The position numbers and the translations under genes are program-made. The notes beneath the pieces are model-generated. The model did no database searches, was not told where the DNA came from, and worked only from the letters and a program-made list of their open reading frames with translations. From JAOUEA01 sp035249905 (lineage in GTDB: Bacteria > Actinomycetota > UBA4738 > HRBIN12), in assembly GCA_035249905.1 (NCBI GenBank), contig DATFFT010000004.1:1-64000 (forward strand): a stretch of DNA of 64,000 nucleotides, read 5' to 3'. Below, piece by piece: positions 23,250 through 31,572 of the stretch; positions within the stretch are counted from its first letter, which is position 1; each line of letters opens with the position of its first letter.

Positions 23250-24056
23250 TCACTTCGGTCGAGGCTGGGCGACGACGAGGTGCCCTCGGATCGGGATCTC
23301 GAGCGTGCCGGACCCGGCGCGGAACGGGTCGAGGACGGTGCGCGCCTCCTCGATGATGCCTCGCAAGGCGTCGTCGCTCAGGCGCTCACCCAACGGCGTG
23401 GCCCGCACCTCGGTGGTCACCATCTCCTCGATCGAGCCGAACGAGAGCGTGCTCTGCTCGGTGCGGATCGAGGTGGGCTCGAGGCCGGTAGCCGCGAGCG
23501 ACGAGCGGAGCTCCTCGAGATCGCCTCGAACGAAGTAGGTGCTGAGCAGATCGATCGCGTCGGGGCCCGCGTGTCGCGCGGCGACATCGATGAAGGGCGA
23601 GTAGGCGGGCTGGGCCTGCCGACGATCCCACACCTGGATCCCGACCCTGCCGTCGTCGACGAGCACGCGGGCCATCTCGCGCAGGGCCTGCTCGACGTCG
23701 GGGAAGAACATCAGTCCCGACTGGCACAGCACCACGTCGAACGAGCGATCCGGGAACGGAAGCCGCGCGGCGTCGCCCTGACGCCATGCCAGATCGGGCC
23801 GGACCCGGCGAGCGACCGTGAGCATCGCCTCGTTCAGATCGAGGCCGACGACGTTCTCCCCGTCGCCGACGACGCCGGCGGCGGTCCTGGCGACGATGCC
23901 CGTCCCGCACGCGATGTCGAGCACGCGGTGTCCCGGCGACACGCCGGCCGCGGAGACGAGCCGACCGGCCCACTCCTCGAAGAGCGCCGGCACGAACTGC
24001 GTCTCGTAGGCCTCGGCCTGCTCGATCGAGATCCGGAACGTCTCCGTGGCGCTCAT
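23250..24056 (-). CDS. Class I SAM-dependent methyltransferase
   Basis: 268 residues. Motif I is HRVLDIACGTGIVARTAA; then VVGLDLNEAMLTVARR, WRQGDAARLPFPDRSFDVVLCQSGLMFFPDVEQALREMARVLVDDGRVGIQVW follows the standard motif II-III order of UbiE-like enzymes. The N-terminal ISIEQAEAYETQFVPALFEEWAGRLV helps form the acceptor lid. ATG at 24056 has a GGGGAGGCGG ribosome site. It is divergent from a TetR gene with two operator-like palindromes between them. The substrate is unknown; a small-molecule methyltransferase is most likely. Confidence 0.88.
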   Translation of the reverse strand: MSATETFRISIEQAEAYETQFVPALFEEWAGRLVSAAGVSPGHRVLDIACGTGIVARTAAGVVGDGENVVGLDLNEAMLTVARRVRPDLAWRQGDAARLPFPDRSFDVVLCQSGLMFFPDVEQALREMARVLVDDGRVGIQVWDRRQAQPAYSPFIDVAARHAGPDAIDLLSTYFVRGDLEELRSSLAATGLEPTSIRTEQSTLSFGSIEEMVTTEVRATPLGERLSDDALRGIIEEARTVLDPFRAGSGTLEIPIRGHLVVAQPRPK

Positions 24057-24077
24057 GCCGCCTCCCCTCACCGCTTG

Positions 24078-24130
24078 AGATAGCACGTGCGTGCTATCTG
24101 AGGGGCGGAGAGTAGGCACGGTCGTGCTAC
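24078..24130. promoter_or_regulatory. Two palindromic operators in a divergent TetR/methyltransferase promoter
   Basis: Site 1: AGATAGCAC (24078-24086) and GTGCTATCT (24091-24099), perfect 9-base arms around GTGC. Site 2: GTAGGCAC (24112-24119) and GTGCTAC (24124-24130), the same core with one extra base. TACCTT (24128-24133) is a plausible -10 whose transcript would begin at the TetR ATG. Site 1 lies closer to the methyltransferase. The pair fits joint control by the TetR protein. Confidence 0.8.
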
Positions 24131-24139
24131 CTTGTCAAG

Positions 24140-24769
24140 ATGCCGCCCCGCCCCCACGACGCTCCCCCTCGCCGGACCGACGGGGAACGCACCCATGCCG
24201 CGATCCTCGAGAAGGCCGTCGAGGTCGCGTCGATCGAGGGCGTCCACGGCATGACCGTCGGCCGTCTCGCCGGCGCGCTCGGCGTCAGCAAGAGCGGGCT
24301 GTACGCGCATTTCGGATCGAAGGAAGAGCTGCAGCGGGAGACGATCGAGGCGGCCTGGGAGATCTACGAGCGGGAGGTGATGGCCCCCACGCTCGCCGCA
24401 CCCGAAGGCATCGCCCAGATCGAGGCCATGCTCGAGGCGTTCTTCTCCTACGTGGAGCGAGACGTCTTCCCCGGCGGCTGCTTCTTCGCCGCCCTGCTCG
24501 CCGAAGAGGACGCGCGGACGGGGCCGATCCACGACCTCGTGGTGGAGTTGGAGGGTGGGACGCTCCCCGGGATCGCGGAGATGGTGGTCGCGGCGCAGCG
24601 GCGGGGCGAGATCGGAGCGGAGGTCGATGCGATGCAGCTCGCCTACGAGGTCTACGCGTTCATGGAGCTCGCCAACTTCCACTTCGTCCTGTTCCGGGAT
24701 CCGCAAGTGCTCGAGCGAGGCCGGCACGCGACCGCAGGGGCGCTCGAAACCGCCCGCGCCGGCTCGTGA
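24140..24769 (+). CDS. TetR-family transcriptional regulator
   Basis: 209 residues. The HTH is RTHAAILEKAVEVASIEGVHGMTVGRLAGALGVSKSGLYAHFGSKEELQRETIE, with the YAHFGSKEEL ending common in this family. The ligand domain contains FFSYVERDVFPGGCFFAALLAEED, in which the GGCFF stretch is characteristic of a TetR subgroup. The transcript is probably leaderless, because the likely -10 lies only 6 bases before the ATG and no ribosome site is visible. It should bind the two palindromes at 24078-24130 and control itself and the methyltransferase. Confidence 0.9.
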   Translation: MPPRPHDAPPRRTDGERTHAAILEKAVEVASIEGVHGMTVGRLAGALGVSKSGLYAHFGSKEELQRETIEAAWEIYEREVMAPTLAAPEGIAQIEAMLEAFFSYVERDVFPGGCFFAALLAEEDARTGPIHDLVVELEGGTLPGIAEMVVAAQRRGEIGAEVDAMQLAYEVYAFMELANFHFVLFRDPQVLERGRHATAGALETARAGS

Positions 24770-24817
24770 TCCGGAGTAGGGTCCGACGATCGGTTCCGGA
24801 CGGACAGGGGGCCCCCG

Positions 24818-25015
24818 ATGCCGAAGGTCCAGGGATTGTCGAAGTCGGAAGCCAACTACCGACCCGCGTCCAAACCCACGGTGCGGTGCGCGGAGTGCAA
24901 GTACATGTTCCCGCGCCTGGCGATCGGTGGATGTCGCTACGTCCGCGGTGTGATCCACGCGGGCGACACGTGCGATGAGTTCACGCCGCGGAAGGCACCC
25001 GCCGCCGGAGCCTGA
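24818..25015 (+). CDS. Small four-cysteine protein, HiPIP-like pattern
   Basis: 65 residues. The N-terminus is KSEANYRPASKP; then come four cysteines in CAECKYMF, GGCRYV and DTCDEF. Their order and spacing (CxxC, about 12, C, about 12, C) with a G-x-I between the last two resemble high-potential iron-sulfur proteins, but no export signal is present. A zinc ribbon is the alternative. The GGGGGC before the ATG is a weak ribosome site. Neighbours give no clue. Confidence 0.6.
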   Translation: MPKVQGLSKSEANYRPASKPTVRCAECKYMFPRLAIGGCRYVRGVIHAGDTCDEFTPRKAPAAGA

Positions 25016-25133
25016 CCGCACGCTTCCTCGGGGCGGTCGGCGTCTGGCCAGGATGGGTAGCCCTACCGATGCGACCGCTCGGTTCACTGCGCGACGCTTC
25101 CCGTCGAGTTCCTTCGACGGATGGAGGTCCGAC

Positions 25134-25592
25134 ATGGTCGAGGTGCGAGTCGCGGCGGCAACCAGCCTTCCCCCCGATGCGGTCGTCGCTGCGGCGACCG
25201 ACTTCAGCGAACGTCGCCCGGAGATCTGGGCCGACCTCGATCCCGACGTCTTCCTGGTCGAATCACTCGGAGACGGGGAAGCCGTGGTCGTCGAGGGATC
25301 GAAGACGTTCGGAGGCATCGAGGCGCGCGAGTCCTACGACTGGTCGAGCCCGGGCGTCGTGCGTTCCCGCGTGATCGACTCGAACGTGTTCGCGCCGGGC
25401 AGCTGGTGGGAGCTGCGGGTCTCCCCCGCCGACGGCGGGGGCTCTCGGGTCGAGTGGACGTCCCATCGGATCCCGCGCGGCGCGAAGGGGCACATCCTGA
25501 CCGCGACGCTGAGGCTCATGGGCGCCCGGTACCTCAGCCGGTACCTGCGAACGACCCTGGCCGACCTGGAGAGCGCCTCCGGTCACCGATGA
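25134..25592 (+). CDS. SRPBCC-family protein
   Basis: 152 residues from the ATG at 25134, which has a GGAGGTCC ribosome site. VEVRVAAATSLPPDAVVAAATDFSERRPEIWADLDPDVFLVES begins the fold as in polyketide-cyclase/dehydratase-like proteins. WSSPGVVRSRVIDSNVFAPGSWWELRVSP forms the central sheet, and LRLMGARYLSRYLRTTLADLE the C-terminal helix. Probably a small-ligand binding protein. It is not in an operon with an ArsR gene, unlike most other SRPBCC genes here. Confidence 0.78.
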   Translation: MVEVRVAAATSLPPDAVVAAATDFSERRPEIWADLDPDVFLVESLGDGEAVVVEGSKTFGGIEARESYDWSSPGVVRSRVIDSNVFAPGSWWELRVSPADGGGSRVEWTSHRIPRGAKGHILTATLRLMGARYLSRYLRTTLADLESASGHR

Positions 25593-25629
25593 GGTCTGCA
25601 GGTTCGTCGGCCCCGGCGGTGCGAACCGG

Positions 25630-26718
25630 TCACGCCGGCAGCAGGTAGCTCCAGCGCTCGTCCCACGAGACCCATGCCTGCCGCTGCGACGATCCCTCGG
25701 GGAGCCGGCGATCGAGGGGGGTGACGACCGAGAGCTTCGCTGAGTCCGGCCCCTCCACCAGATAGCGCACCACCGACCCCTGGAACGTCTCCTCGAGCAC
25801 CCGCACGGCCATGCCTGCCCGCCCGTTCGGCCCGCCTTCCGCGGACAGCTGCAGATGCTCGGGCCTCAGCACGAGCACGCCCGGAGCGCCCGAGACCGTG
25901 TCCGGCGAGGCCCCCGCCACCGTCGCGCGTCCCTTGCCGGGAAGCCTCACCGCCCACGCGTCGCCCTCACGGGCCTCGATCGTGACCGGGATGAGGCTCG
26001 CCTGACCGATGAAGCCCGCGACGAAGACCGACGCCGGCCGCAGGTAGATCTCCTCGGGCGTGCCGAGGTGCTCGATGCGCCCGTCGTGCATCACGGCGAT
26101 GCGGTCCGACATCGTGATCGCCTCGCCCTGATCGTGCGTGACGTAGACGAACGAGATCCCGACCTCCCGCTGGATCCGCTTCAGCTCGAACTGCATCTCC
26201 TCGCGCAGCTTCAGGTCCAGGGCCCCGAGCGGCTCGTCGAGCAAGAGCACGGCCGGGCGGTTCGCGAGCGCCCGCGCGAGGGCGACCCGCTGCTGCTGGC
26301 CGCCGGACAGCTCGCGAGGGGCTCGATCCGCGTACCCCTGCAGCCGGACGGCGTCGAGCGCCTCCCCGACCCGGGTCCGGACCTCGGCCTTCGAAAGCTT
26401 CTTCCGTTCCGGTCCGAACGCGACGTTCTGCGCCACCGTCATGTGCGGGAAGAGCGCGTAGCTCTGGAACACGAGGTTCGTGTCGCGACGGTAGGGCGGA
26501 AGCCTGGAGGCGTCGTTGCCTTCGATCAGCACCTGCCCCTCGGTCGGCACCTCGAACCCCGCGAGCATGCGGAGCGTCGTGGTCTTGCCACAGCCGCTCG
26601 GACCGAGCAGCGAGAAGAACTCGCTCGCCCCGACCGTGAAGCTGACGTGATCGACCGCGGTGACTTCGCCGAACCGCTTGACGACGTCCCGTAGTTCCAG
26701 CGCTGCCGGCTCGTTCAC
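25630..26718 (-). CDS. ABC transporter ATP-binding protein, polyamine/PotA type
   Basis: About 362 residues. The NBD has Walker A LLGPSGCGKTTTLRMLAGF, Q-loop NLVFQSYALFPHMTV, signature LSGGQQQRVALARALA, Walker B AVLLLDEPLGALD and switch His VTHDQGEA. A TOBE/OB domain follows, ending VSWDERWSYLLPA. The whole matches the PotA/CysA group. The GTG start overlaps the permease stop (GTGA). It is the last gene of a five-gene operon (M20 enzyme, binding protein, two permeases, ATPase) and would drive import of a cationic or peptide-like solute. Confidence 0.92.
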   Translation of the reverse strand: MNEPAALELRDVVKRFGEVTAVDHVSFTVGASEFFSLLGPSGCGKTTTLRMLAGFEVPTEGQVLIEGNDASRLPPYRRDTNLVFQSYALFPHMTVAQNVAFGPERKKLSKAEVRTRVGEALDAVRLQGYADRAPRELSGGQQQRVALARALANRPAVLLLDEPLGALDLKLREEMQFELKRIQREVGISFVYVTHDQGEAITMSDRIAVMHDGRIEHLGTPEEIYLRPASVFVAGFIGQASLIPVTIEAREGDAWAVRLPGKGRATVAGASPDTVSGAPGVLVLRPEHLQLSAEGGPNGRAGMAVRVLEETFQGSVVRYLVEGPDSAKLSVVTPLDRRLPEGSSQRQAWVSWDERWSYLLPA

Positions 26719-27608
26719 GAGCTCGCCTCCAATCGTCGGATCCTCGCGCCCCTGTAGCCGAGGAGGGCCACCACCACCGAGAGCGTGAGGAGCATGAAGC
26801 TCATCGCCGCGCCGATCCCCCAGTTCCCCGCCTCGAGCACCTGTTCCTGGATCGCGTTGCCGATCATGTACCCGGATGTGCCGCCCACGAGTGCCGGGGT
26901 CGCGAACTCGGAGAACATCGGGATGTACACGATGATGATCGCGACGAAGATCCCCGGCGCAGCCAGCGGCAGCAGCAGCTTGCGGAATGTCGTCGTCAGC
27001 CTCGACCCGAGATCGTTGGCGGCCTCGAGCAGATCGGGCTCCACCGCCTTGAGCGCGGCGTAGATCGGGATCGTCGTGTAAGGGATGTACGTGGTGGCGA
27101 GCACGATCACCACCGACAGGCGCGTGAACAACAGGGCGTCGATCGGCGCGTCGATCACCCCCACGGCCTGCAACACGGAGTTCACGACCCCCTCGCGCCC
27201 GAGCATGATGCGCCAGGCATAGATGCGGATCAGCGGGTTCAACTCGCCCGCCATCACGAACATCAACAGCAGCAGCAGCTCGTATCGGGGACGAACGCGG
27301 AACGCGAGCAGGTACGCGATCGGAAGTGCCACGATCAGCATGACCGCCATCGACACGGTGCAGATCAGGACCGTGTTCCACATCACCTTGAGGTAGGTGG
27401 GGTCGGTGAAGATCGTGGCGTAGTTGTCCAGGGTGTATCCGGTCGCGCCCGTGATCGACCGGAGCTGGAAGCTCATCCAGAGCAGCAGTGCCAGCGGCCC
27501 TCCGAAGAGCACGATCAGCCAGATCGACGGCGGCAGGGCGTAGGCGGACACGCGGCCGGAGACCTTGGCGGCGGCTCGGGCCTCGGCTCTGGCGTTCACC
27601 ACCGCCAT
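26715..27608 (-). CDS. ABC transporter permease, PotB type
   Basis: 297 residues with six membrane helices, among them SIWLIVLFGGPLALLLWMSF, VLICTVSMAVMLIVALPIAYLLAF, LLLLLMFVMAGELNPLI and FMLLTLSVVVALLGY. The EAA loop is EAANDLGSRLTTTFRKLLLPLAAPGI, matching the consensus EAAxxxGxxxxxxFxxixLP that docks on the ATPase. The start follows the PotC-type gene on the same strand with 2 bases between. It pairs with the permease at 27611-28435. Confidence 0.9.
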   Translation of the reverse strand: MAVVNARAEARAAAKVSGRVSAYALPPSIWLIVLFGGPLALLLWMSFQLRSITGATGYTLDNYATIFTDPTYLKVMWNTVLICTVSMAVMLIVALPIAYLLAFRVRPRYELLLLLMFVMAGELNPLIRIYAWRIMLGREGVVNSVLQAVGVIDAPIDALLFTRLSVVIVLATTYIPYTTIPIYAALKAVEPDLLEAANDLGSRLTTTFRKLLLPLAAPGIFVAIIIVYIPMFSEFATPALVGGTSGYMIGNAIQEQVLEAGNWGIGAAMSFMLLTLSVVVALLGYRGARIRRLEASS

Positions 27609-27610
27609 CG

Positions 27611-28435
27611 CTAGCGCACCTGCCCCGCGAGCACGCCCGCGACCGCGTCGGCGTCGACCCCGCCATCGCGCCGCTTCGAGCCGACGCTCAAGCGCCAGGC
27701 GAGGAGCACCACGATCACCTGCACGACCGACACGAGGGTGCTGATCGCGTTGACGATCGGCACGTTCTGCGCGTGCCGCAACGTCGAGAACACCCAGATC
27801 GGGAACGTGAGCTCGAATCCGCCGGTGAAGAAGCTGATCACGAAGTTGTTGAACGAATAGCTGAACGCGAAGATCGCCGACGCGGCGAGCGCCGGCGCCA
27901 CGTGCGGCAGCACGATGTAGCGAAGCACCTCACGCGGCTGCGCACCGAGGTCGAGCGCGGCCTCCTCGATGCGGCGATCGAAGCGCACGAGCCTCGCGCC
28001 GACGATGGCGGCCACGAGCGGGAACGCGACCGTCACGTGCATGACCCCGATCGTGCGCAGGCTCAGCGGCACGTGGAGCCGGTTGAAGAACATCAGCGCC
28101 CCGACCCCGACGAGCAGCCACGGCACGACGAGCGGGGCTCCGACCAGCCCCGCGACCCCTCCGCGCAACCGGTACCGGAACCTCGTCACGGCGAAGGCTG
28201 CCATGGTGCCGAGCACCAGCGAGATCGGCGTGACGATGAAGGCCACCGCCAGGGAGTTGCGCAGGCCCTCGAGCAGCACCGGGTTCGCCAGGGCGTCCGA
28301 GTACCAGCGCGTCGTGAACCCCTCGAAGGGCAGGGCGATCACGATGGAGTCGTTGAACGAGAAAGCCGCGAGCACGACGAGCGGGCCGTACAGCAGGAAC
28401 ACCACGACGCCGAAGAACAGACCCTTGGCCAACAT
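27611..28435 (-). CDS. ABC transporter permease, PotC type
   Basis: 274 residues. MLAKGLFFGVVVFLLYGPLVVLAAFSFNDSIVIALPFEGFTTRWY is the typical PotC opening, including the FN(D/S)S.....F.GF..(R/K)WY element. The EAA loop reads EAALDLGAQPREVLRYIVLPHVAPAL. Six membrane segments can be drawn. ATG at 28435 is the first start codon in the frame; a 153-base gap separates it from the binding-protein gene, longer than the other joints of this operon. Confidence 0.9.
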   Translation of the reverse strand: MLAKGLFFGVVVFLLYGPLVVLAAFSFNDSIVIALPFEGFTTRWYSDALANPVLLEGLRNSLAVAFIVTPISLVLGTMAAFAVTRFRYRLRGGVAGLVGAPLVVPWLLVGVGALMFFNRLHVPLSLRTIGVMHVTVAFPLVAAIVGARLVRFDRRIEEAALDLGAQPREVLRYIVLPHVAPALAASAIFAFSYSFNNFVISFFTGGFELTFPIWVFSTLRHAQNVPIVNAISTLVSVVQVIVVLLAWRLSVGSKRRDGGVDADAVAGVLAGQVR

Positions 28436-28588
28436 CGTCGTGGCGCCGGCCGCCCGGAAGCGAGGGGGCCCGACCGAGGCATCGGTGCCATCGCCCCCTC
28501 GCCGGGCGACCGGGGTCGGCGCGTCCGTTTCGATCGACGGCCGCAGGAGCTCGTCACGATCCAGAGCGAGTCATCCTCTCGTAGTCGG

Positions 28589-29698
28589 TCAGGCGGCCTT
28601 GAACTCCCGCCAGACCTGCTGCCAGGCGTCGTAGTTCTCCGGGATCGTGTACGGGATCGCGTTGGCGAAGTTGCCGGGGTCCGCGAGTCCGGCCTCCTCG
28701 ACCACGGTCTCCGACACCGCGTCCAGGGTCTCCTCGTTGGAGACGAGGTAGAAGAAGTTCTCTGCCTGCCATCCTTGCGTCTCGGGCTGAGCGTAGTGGT
28801 TGATCAGCGCGTACGCGGCGTCGACGTTCTCCGCGTTCGCCCCGATCGAATAGCCGCACGTCCACGTGAGCTGCCCCTCGCTCGCGAGCGAGTACTCGAC
28901 GGGTTCGCCGTCCTTCTGCAGGGTCTCGGTCGAGCCCTTGTACCCGGGCACGACCACGTCGATCTCACCCGACTTGAAGAGCTGGTACTGGTCGCTGTCC
29001 CCCTTGACGAGGCTCCGCAGCAACGGCTTCTTCTCGATCAGGAACTGCTTCACTTGCTCCAGCTCCGCGTCGTCGAGGTCCATCGGGTCCTCGATGCCGA
29101 GCGCCATCGCCGAGAGCGCGATGCCCGAGAGCGGATCGTCGTCGAGCCCGATGCGCCCGGCGTAGGCCTCGTCGAACACGCTCGCGTACGAGTCGAAGCC
29201 TTCCGGCACCGCGTCGACGTTGTACATGATGCCGCTCGTGCCACCCACCATCGGCACGAGGTACACCTGCCCGTCGACCGTGACGCCCTCGAGGTCCTTG
29301 AAGGCCGGGAACATCGTGTCCCACGCGGGGATGCGACTCGTGTCGATCGGCTGCAACAGGCCGAGGTTCACCATGCGGACGGTGTCCTCGACGCACACGT
29401 TGACGACGTCGGCCTGGAAGCCGCCCTGGAGCTTGGTGACGGTCTCGTCGCCGCTCGCGAACGCCGCGGTCCTCACATCGAGATCGGGGTTGGCCTGTTC
29501 GAACGGGTCGAGCAGGGCGGGCTCGAACGCGTCCTCGTATGCGAAGAACGTGAGCGAGCCGCTGACCGGACCGGCGCTCGCCCCCCCCTCGCCGCGGGCT
29601 GGCTGTTCGTCGGACGTGCCGTCGTCGCCGCACGCCGCGACGACGAGGGCGAGAGCCAGCACGGCCCCCACCGGATGGATCCAGGAACGGATCTTCAT
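28589..29698 (-). CDS. Extracellular solute-binding lipoprotein, PotD/PotF-like
   Basis: 369 residues. A lipoprotein signal (PVGAVLALALVVAACGDDG, lipobox VAAC) is followed by an acidic linker. The mature domain has GSLTFFAYEDAFEPALLDPFEQANPDLDVRT, then LYLVPMVGGTSGIMYNVDAVP and NFFYLVSNEETLDAVSE, in the type II binding-protein style of the spermidine/putrescine group. The ATG overlaps the M20 stop by 4 bases. It should capture the substrate for the two permeases. Specificity is unknown, because key polyamine-contacting residues cannot be confirmed by eye. Confidence 0.88.
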   Translation of the reverse strand: MKIRSWIHPVGAVLALALVVAACGDDGTSDEQPARGEGGASAGPVSGSLTFFAYEDAFEPALLDPFEQANPDLDVRTAAFASGDETVTKLQGGFQADVVNVCVEDTVRMVNLGLLQPIDTSRIPAWDTMFPAFKDLEGVTVDGQVYLVPMVGGTSGIMYNVDAVPEGFDSYASVFDEAYAGRIGLDDDPLSGIALSAMALGIEDPMDLDDAELEQVKQFLIEKKPLLRSLVKGDSDQYQLFKSGEIDVVVPGYKGSTETLQKDGEPVEYSLASEGQLTWTCGYSIGANAENVDAAYALINHYAQPETQGWQAENFFYLVSNEETLDAVSETVVEEAGLADPGNFANAIPYTIPENYDAWQQVWREFKAA

Positions 29699-30849
29699 GT
29701 TGCCCCCTCCTTGGCTCGTGCGGGCTCGGCCGAGCCCAGCGATGCGGCGTCGGCGATCAACTCTGCGAAGACGCCAGCGCACCGCACGATCTCGCGCGCG
29801 TCGATGTGTTCGTCGGGCCTGTGGGCGGCCCGCAGATGGCCCGGCCCGAACACCGCGACCTCGGAGCCGCACCGGTCGTGGAAGCTGTGCGCGTCGGTCC
29901 AGGCCGGCATGCGGGTCAACCCGGGCGTCCGTTCGACCGCCCGTTCACTCGCCCGGACGATCGCCTCGACGAGCGGCGCGGAGGCCGGCGTCTCCCACCA
30001 GCCTCCCTGGTCGGTCACCTCGAACGTCGCACCGTGTGCACGACAGATCGACTCGACCTGCTTCCTGACCTCGTCGAGCGACGGCTCACCGAACACCCTG
30101 CAGGTGACGTAGAGCGATGCGTGATCGGGGATGGCGTTCATCGGCGCGGCGCTCTCGATGCGCTGGATCGTGACCGTGTTCCGCCCTGCCACCGGGTGAT
30201 CGACGTCGGTCAGCGGGGCTTCGAGCAGGTCGAGCACCAACCTGGCCGCCTCCTCGATCGCGTTGTCCGCCTCCTCGGCGAGCGAACCGTGGAACGAGGT
30301 CCCCCGGACCCGAGCCCATCCATCGACGAACCCGGTCTCGACCACCGCGACATCGAGCTCGGTCCCCTCCGACGCAACGACGAACCGAGGTCGCAGCTCG
30401 TCGGCGAGCGAGCGCGATCCCTTGCCGCCCACCTCCTCGTCGACGACGAATCCCAGCGCCACCGACGAGCCCTCGAGGTCGACCCCGGCCTCGCGGGCGA
30501 GCACGGCGCCGAGCAGGATCGCGACCGCGCAGCCCTTGTCGTCCTGGGCGCCGAGCCCCGACACCACCGTGCCGTCGACACGCGCCCGGTCGTTCCACTC
30601 CCAGACCGGATCGATCGTGTCGCCGTGAGCCGTCAGCAAGAGGTCGGGCGGAGTCGTGGCTCCGTCCCACCTCACGAGCACGTTCGGCCCCGCCCCCGGG
30701 ATCGCATGCGTCGTCACGGGGAATCCGAGCTCCACGCATCGGCGCTCGAGGTAGGCCATCAGGTCGTGCTCATGGTTCGAGATCGAGCGGATCTCGATCT
30801 GACGCACGAGCTCATCGATGGCCCACGCGATCGCATCGCTCCCGTGCAT
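29695..30849 (-). CDS. M20-family metallo-deacylase/peptidase (ArgE/DapE/carboxypeptidase G2-like)
   Basis: 384 residues. Metal ligands are all visible: His in LLLTAHGDTID, Asp in GLGAQDDKGCAVAIL, the Glu pair in FVVDEEVGGKG, an acidic residue in ASEGTELDVAVVETG, and a final His in FGPGHLRAAHRPDEHI. The dimerisation domain lies at about 180-290. It leads the five-gene importer operon with a 4-base overlap. I infer that it hydrolyses the imported compound, for instance an acylated or amide-linked amine or amino acid, into a usable product. No signal peptide, so it acts in the cytosol. Confidence 0.9.
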   Translation of the reverse strand: MHGSDAIAWAIDELVRQIEIRSISNHEHDLMAYLERRCVELGFPVTTHAIPGAGPNVLVRWDGATTPPDLLLTAHGDTIDPVWEWNDRARVDGTVVSGLGAQDDKGCAVAILLGAVLAREAGVDLEGSSVALGFVVDEEVGGKGSRSLADELRPRFVVASEGTELDVAVVETGFVDGWARVRGTSFHGSLAEEADNAIEEAARLVLDLLEAPLTDVDHPVAGRNTVTIQRIESAAPMNAIPDHASLYVTCRVFGEPSLDEVRKQVESICRAHGATFEVTDQGGWWETPASAPLVEAIVRASERAVERTPGLTRMPAWTDAHSFHDRCGSEVAVFGPGHLRAAHRPDEHIDAREIVRCAGVFAELIADAASLGSAEPARAKEGAT

Positions 30850-30930
30850 CGATCTCCTCCCCGGGCGGCCCGATCAGCCCGAGGGTCGAGGGTGGAGGAA
30901 CCGTCGACAGTCTGCAAGACAGGATGCGGT

Positions 30931-30970
30931 CGGAATCCAATACCCAGGGACATCGAATCTCACGGAATCC
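30931..30970 (-). promoter_or_regulatory. Repeated GATTC-like boxes upstream of the M20/importer operon
   Basis: On the minus strand GGATTCCG occurs at 30963-30970 and 30931-30938, 32 bases apart (three helical turns), with AGATTCG at 30954-30960 between. The boxes lie 82-121 bases before the M20 start, and the Lrp gene is immediately upstream. Phased repeats of this kind suit an Lrp/AsnC octamer, but the boxes do not match a known consensus. Confidence 0.4.
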
Positions 30971-31024
30971 GCAAGCCTCCGAGGGCCGGAGGCCAGGAAA
31001 CCGTCAGACGACGCGGCGTGGGGG

Positions 31025-31516
31025 CTAGCTCGATGCGAGCAGACGAGTCCACCGGTAGCTGTGCTTGGGAACGTCCAGGATCGCGAAGGTCTCGATGCTG
31101 TCGACGCCGTTGGCGGTTCGCACGCTCTGCTCCAGCACCCGGAGCATGTGATCGTTGTCGAGGCAGACCACCTCGATCAGCAGGTCGAAAGAGCCCGTGC
31201 ACACGGAGATGTAGTCGATCTCGGGCACCTTCTCGAGCTCGGCAACCACCCGCGCCACCGTGGTCCCGCGGACCCGAACCCCGACCTCGGCGAACACGAG
31301 GCCGAGGGCGAGCGCGTCGGCGACGAGCACCACCTGGACCACGCCCCGACGGGTGAGTCGCGCGAATCGGCTCCGCACGGTTGCCTCGCTGAGTCCGAGG
31401 TTCCGTGCGATGGCGGCGAACGATCGCCTACCGTCTTCGTTCAGTTCCTCGATGATGCCGACGTCCGTCTCGTCGAGCACCTTGCGGAGTCGCTTTCCCT
31501 CGCCGCCCTCGGCCAT
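31025..31516 (-). CDS. Lrp/AsnC-family transcriptional regulator
   Basis: 163 residues. The HTH is LDETDVGIIEELNEDGRRSFAAIARNLGLSEATVRSRFARLTRRGVV, the typical Asn/Lrp opening. The RAM domain follows as VRVRGTTVARVVAELEKVPEIDYISVCTGSFDLLIEVVC, including the GxxDL ligand-binding turn. It lies upstream of and in the same direction as the M20/importer operon, separated by 175 bases with repeated boxes, and is its most likely regulator. Ligands of this family are usually amino acids, which fits a deacylase/importer module. Confidence 0.9.
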   Translation of the reverse strand: MAEGGEGKRLRKVLDETDVGIIEELNEDGRRSFAAIARNLGLSEATVRSRFARLTRRGVVQVVLVADALALGLVFAEVGVRVRGTTVARVVAELEKVPEIDYISVCTGSFDLLIEVVCLDNDHMLRVLEQSVRTANGVDSIETFAILDVPKHSYRWTRLLASS

Positions 31517-31572
31517 CCCCGCAGACCCTAGCGGACGGCTAAGGTCGGAACCGACGACGGAGGGGAGGCGCG

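Noticed and set aside
25601..25627. GGTTCG...CGAACC hairpin between convergent SRPBCC and ATPase genes
   Set aside because: Six paired bases with a 15-base loop is too weak to claim as a terminator in GC-rich DNA.
25630..27666. A 678-codon open frame that could be read as one large fused protein
   Set aside because: Its first part runs antisense-free over the PotB-type permease in another frame and has non-coding composition; only the PotA-type ATPase from 26718 down is real.
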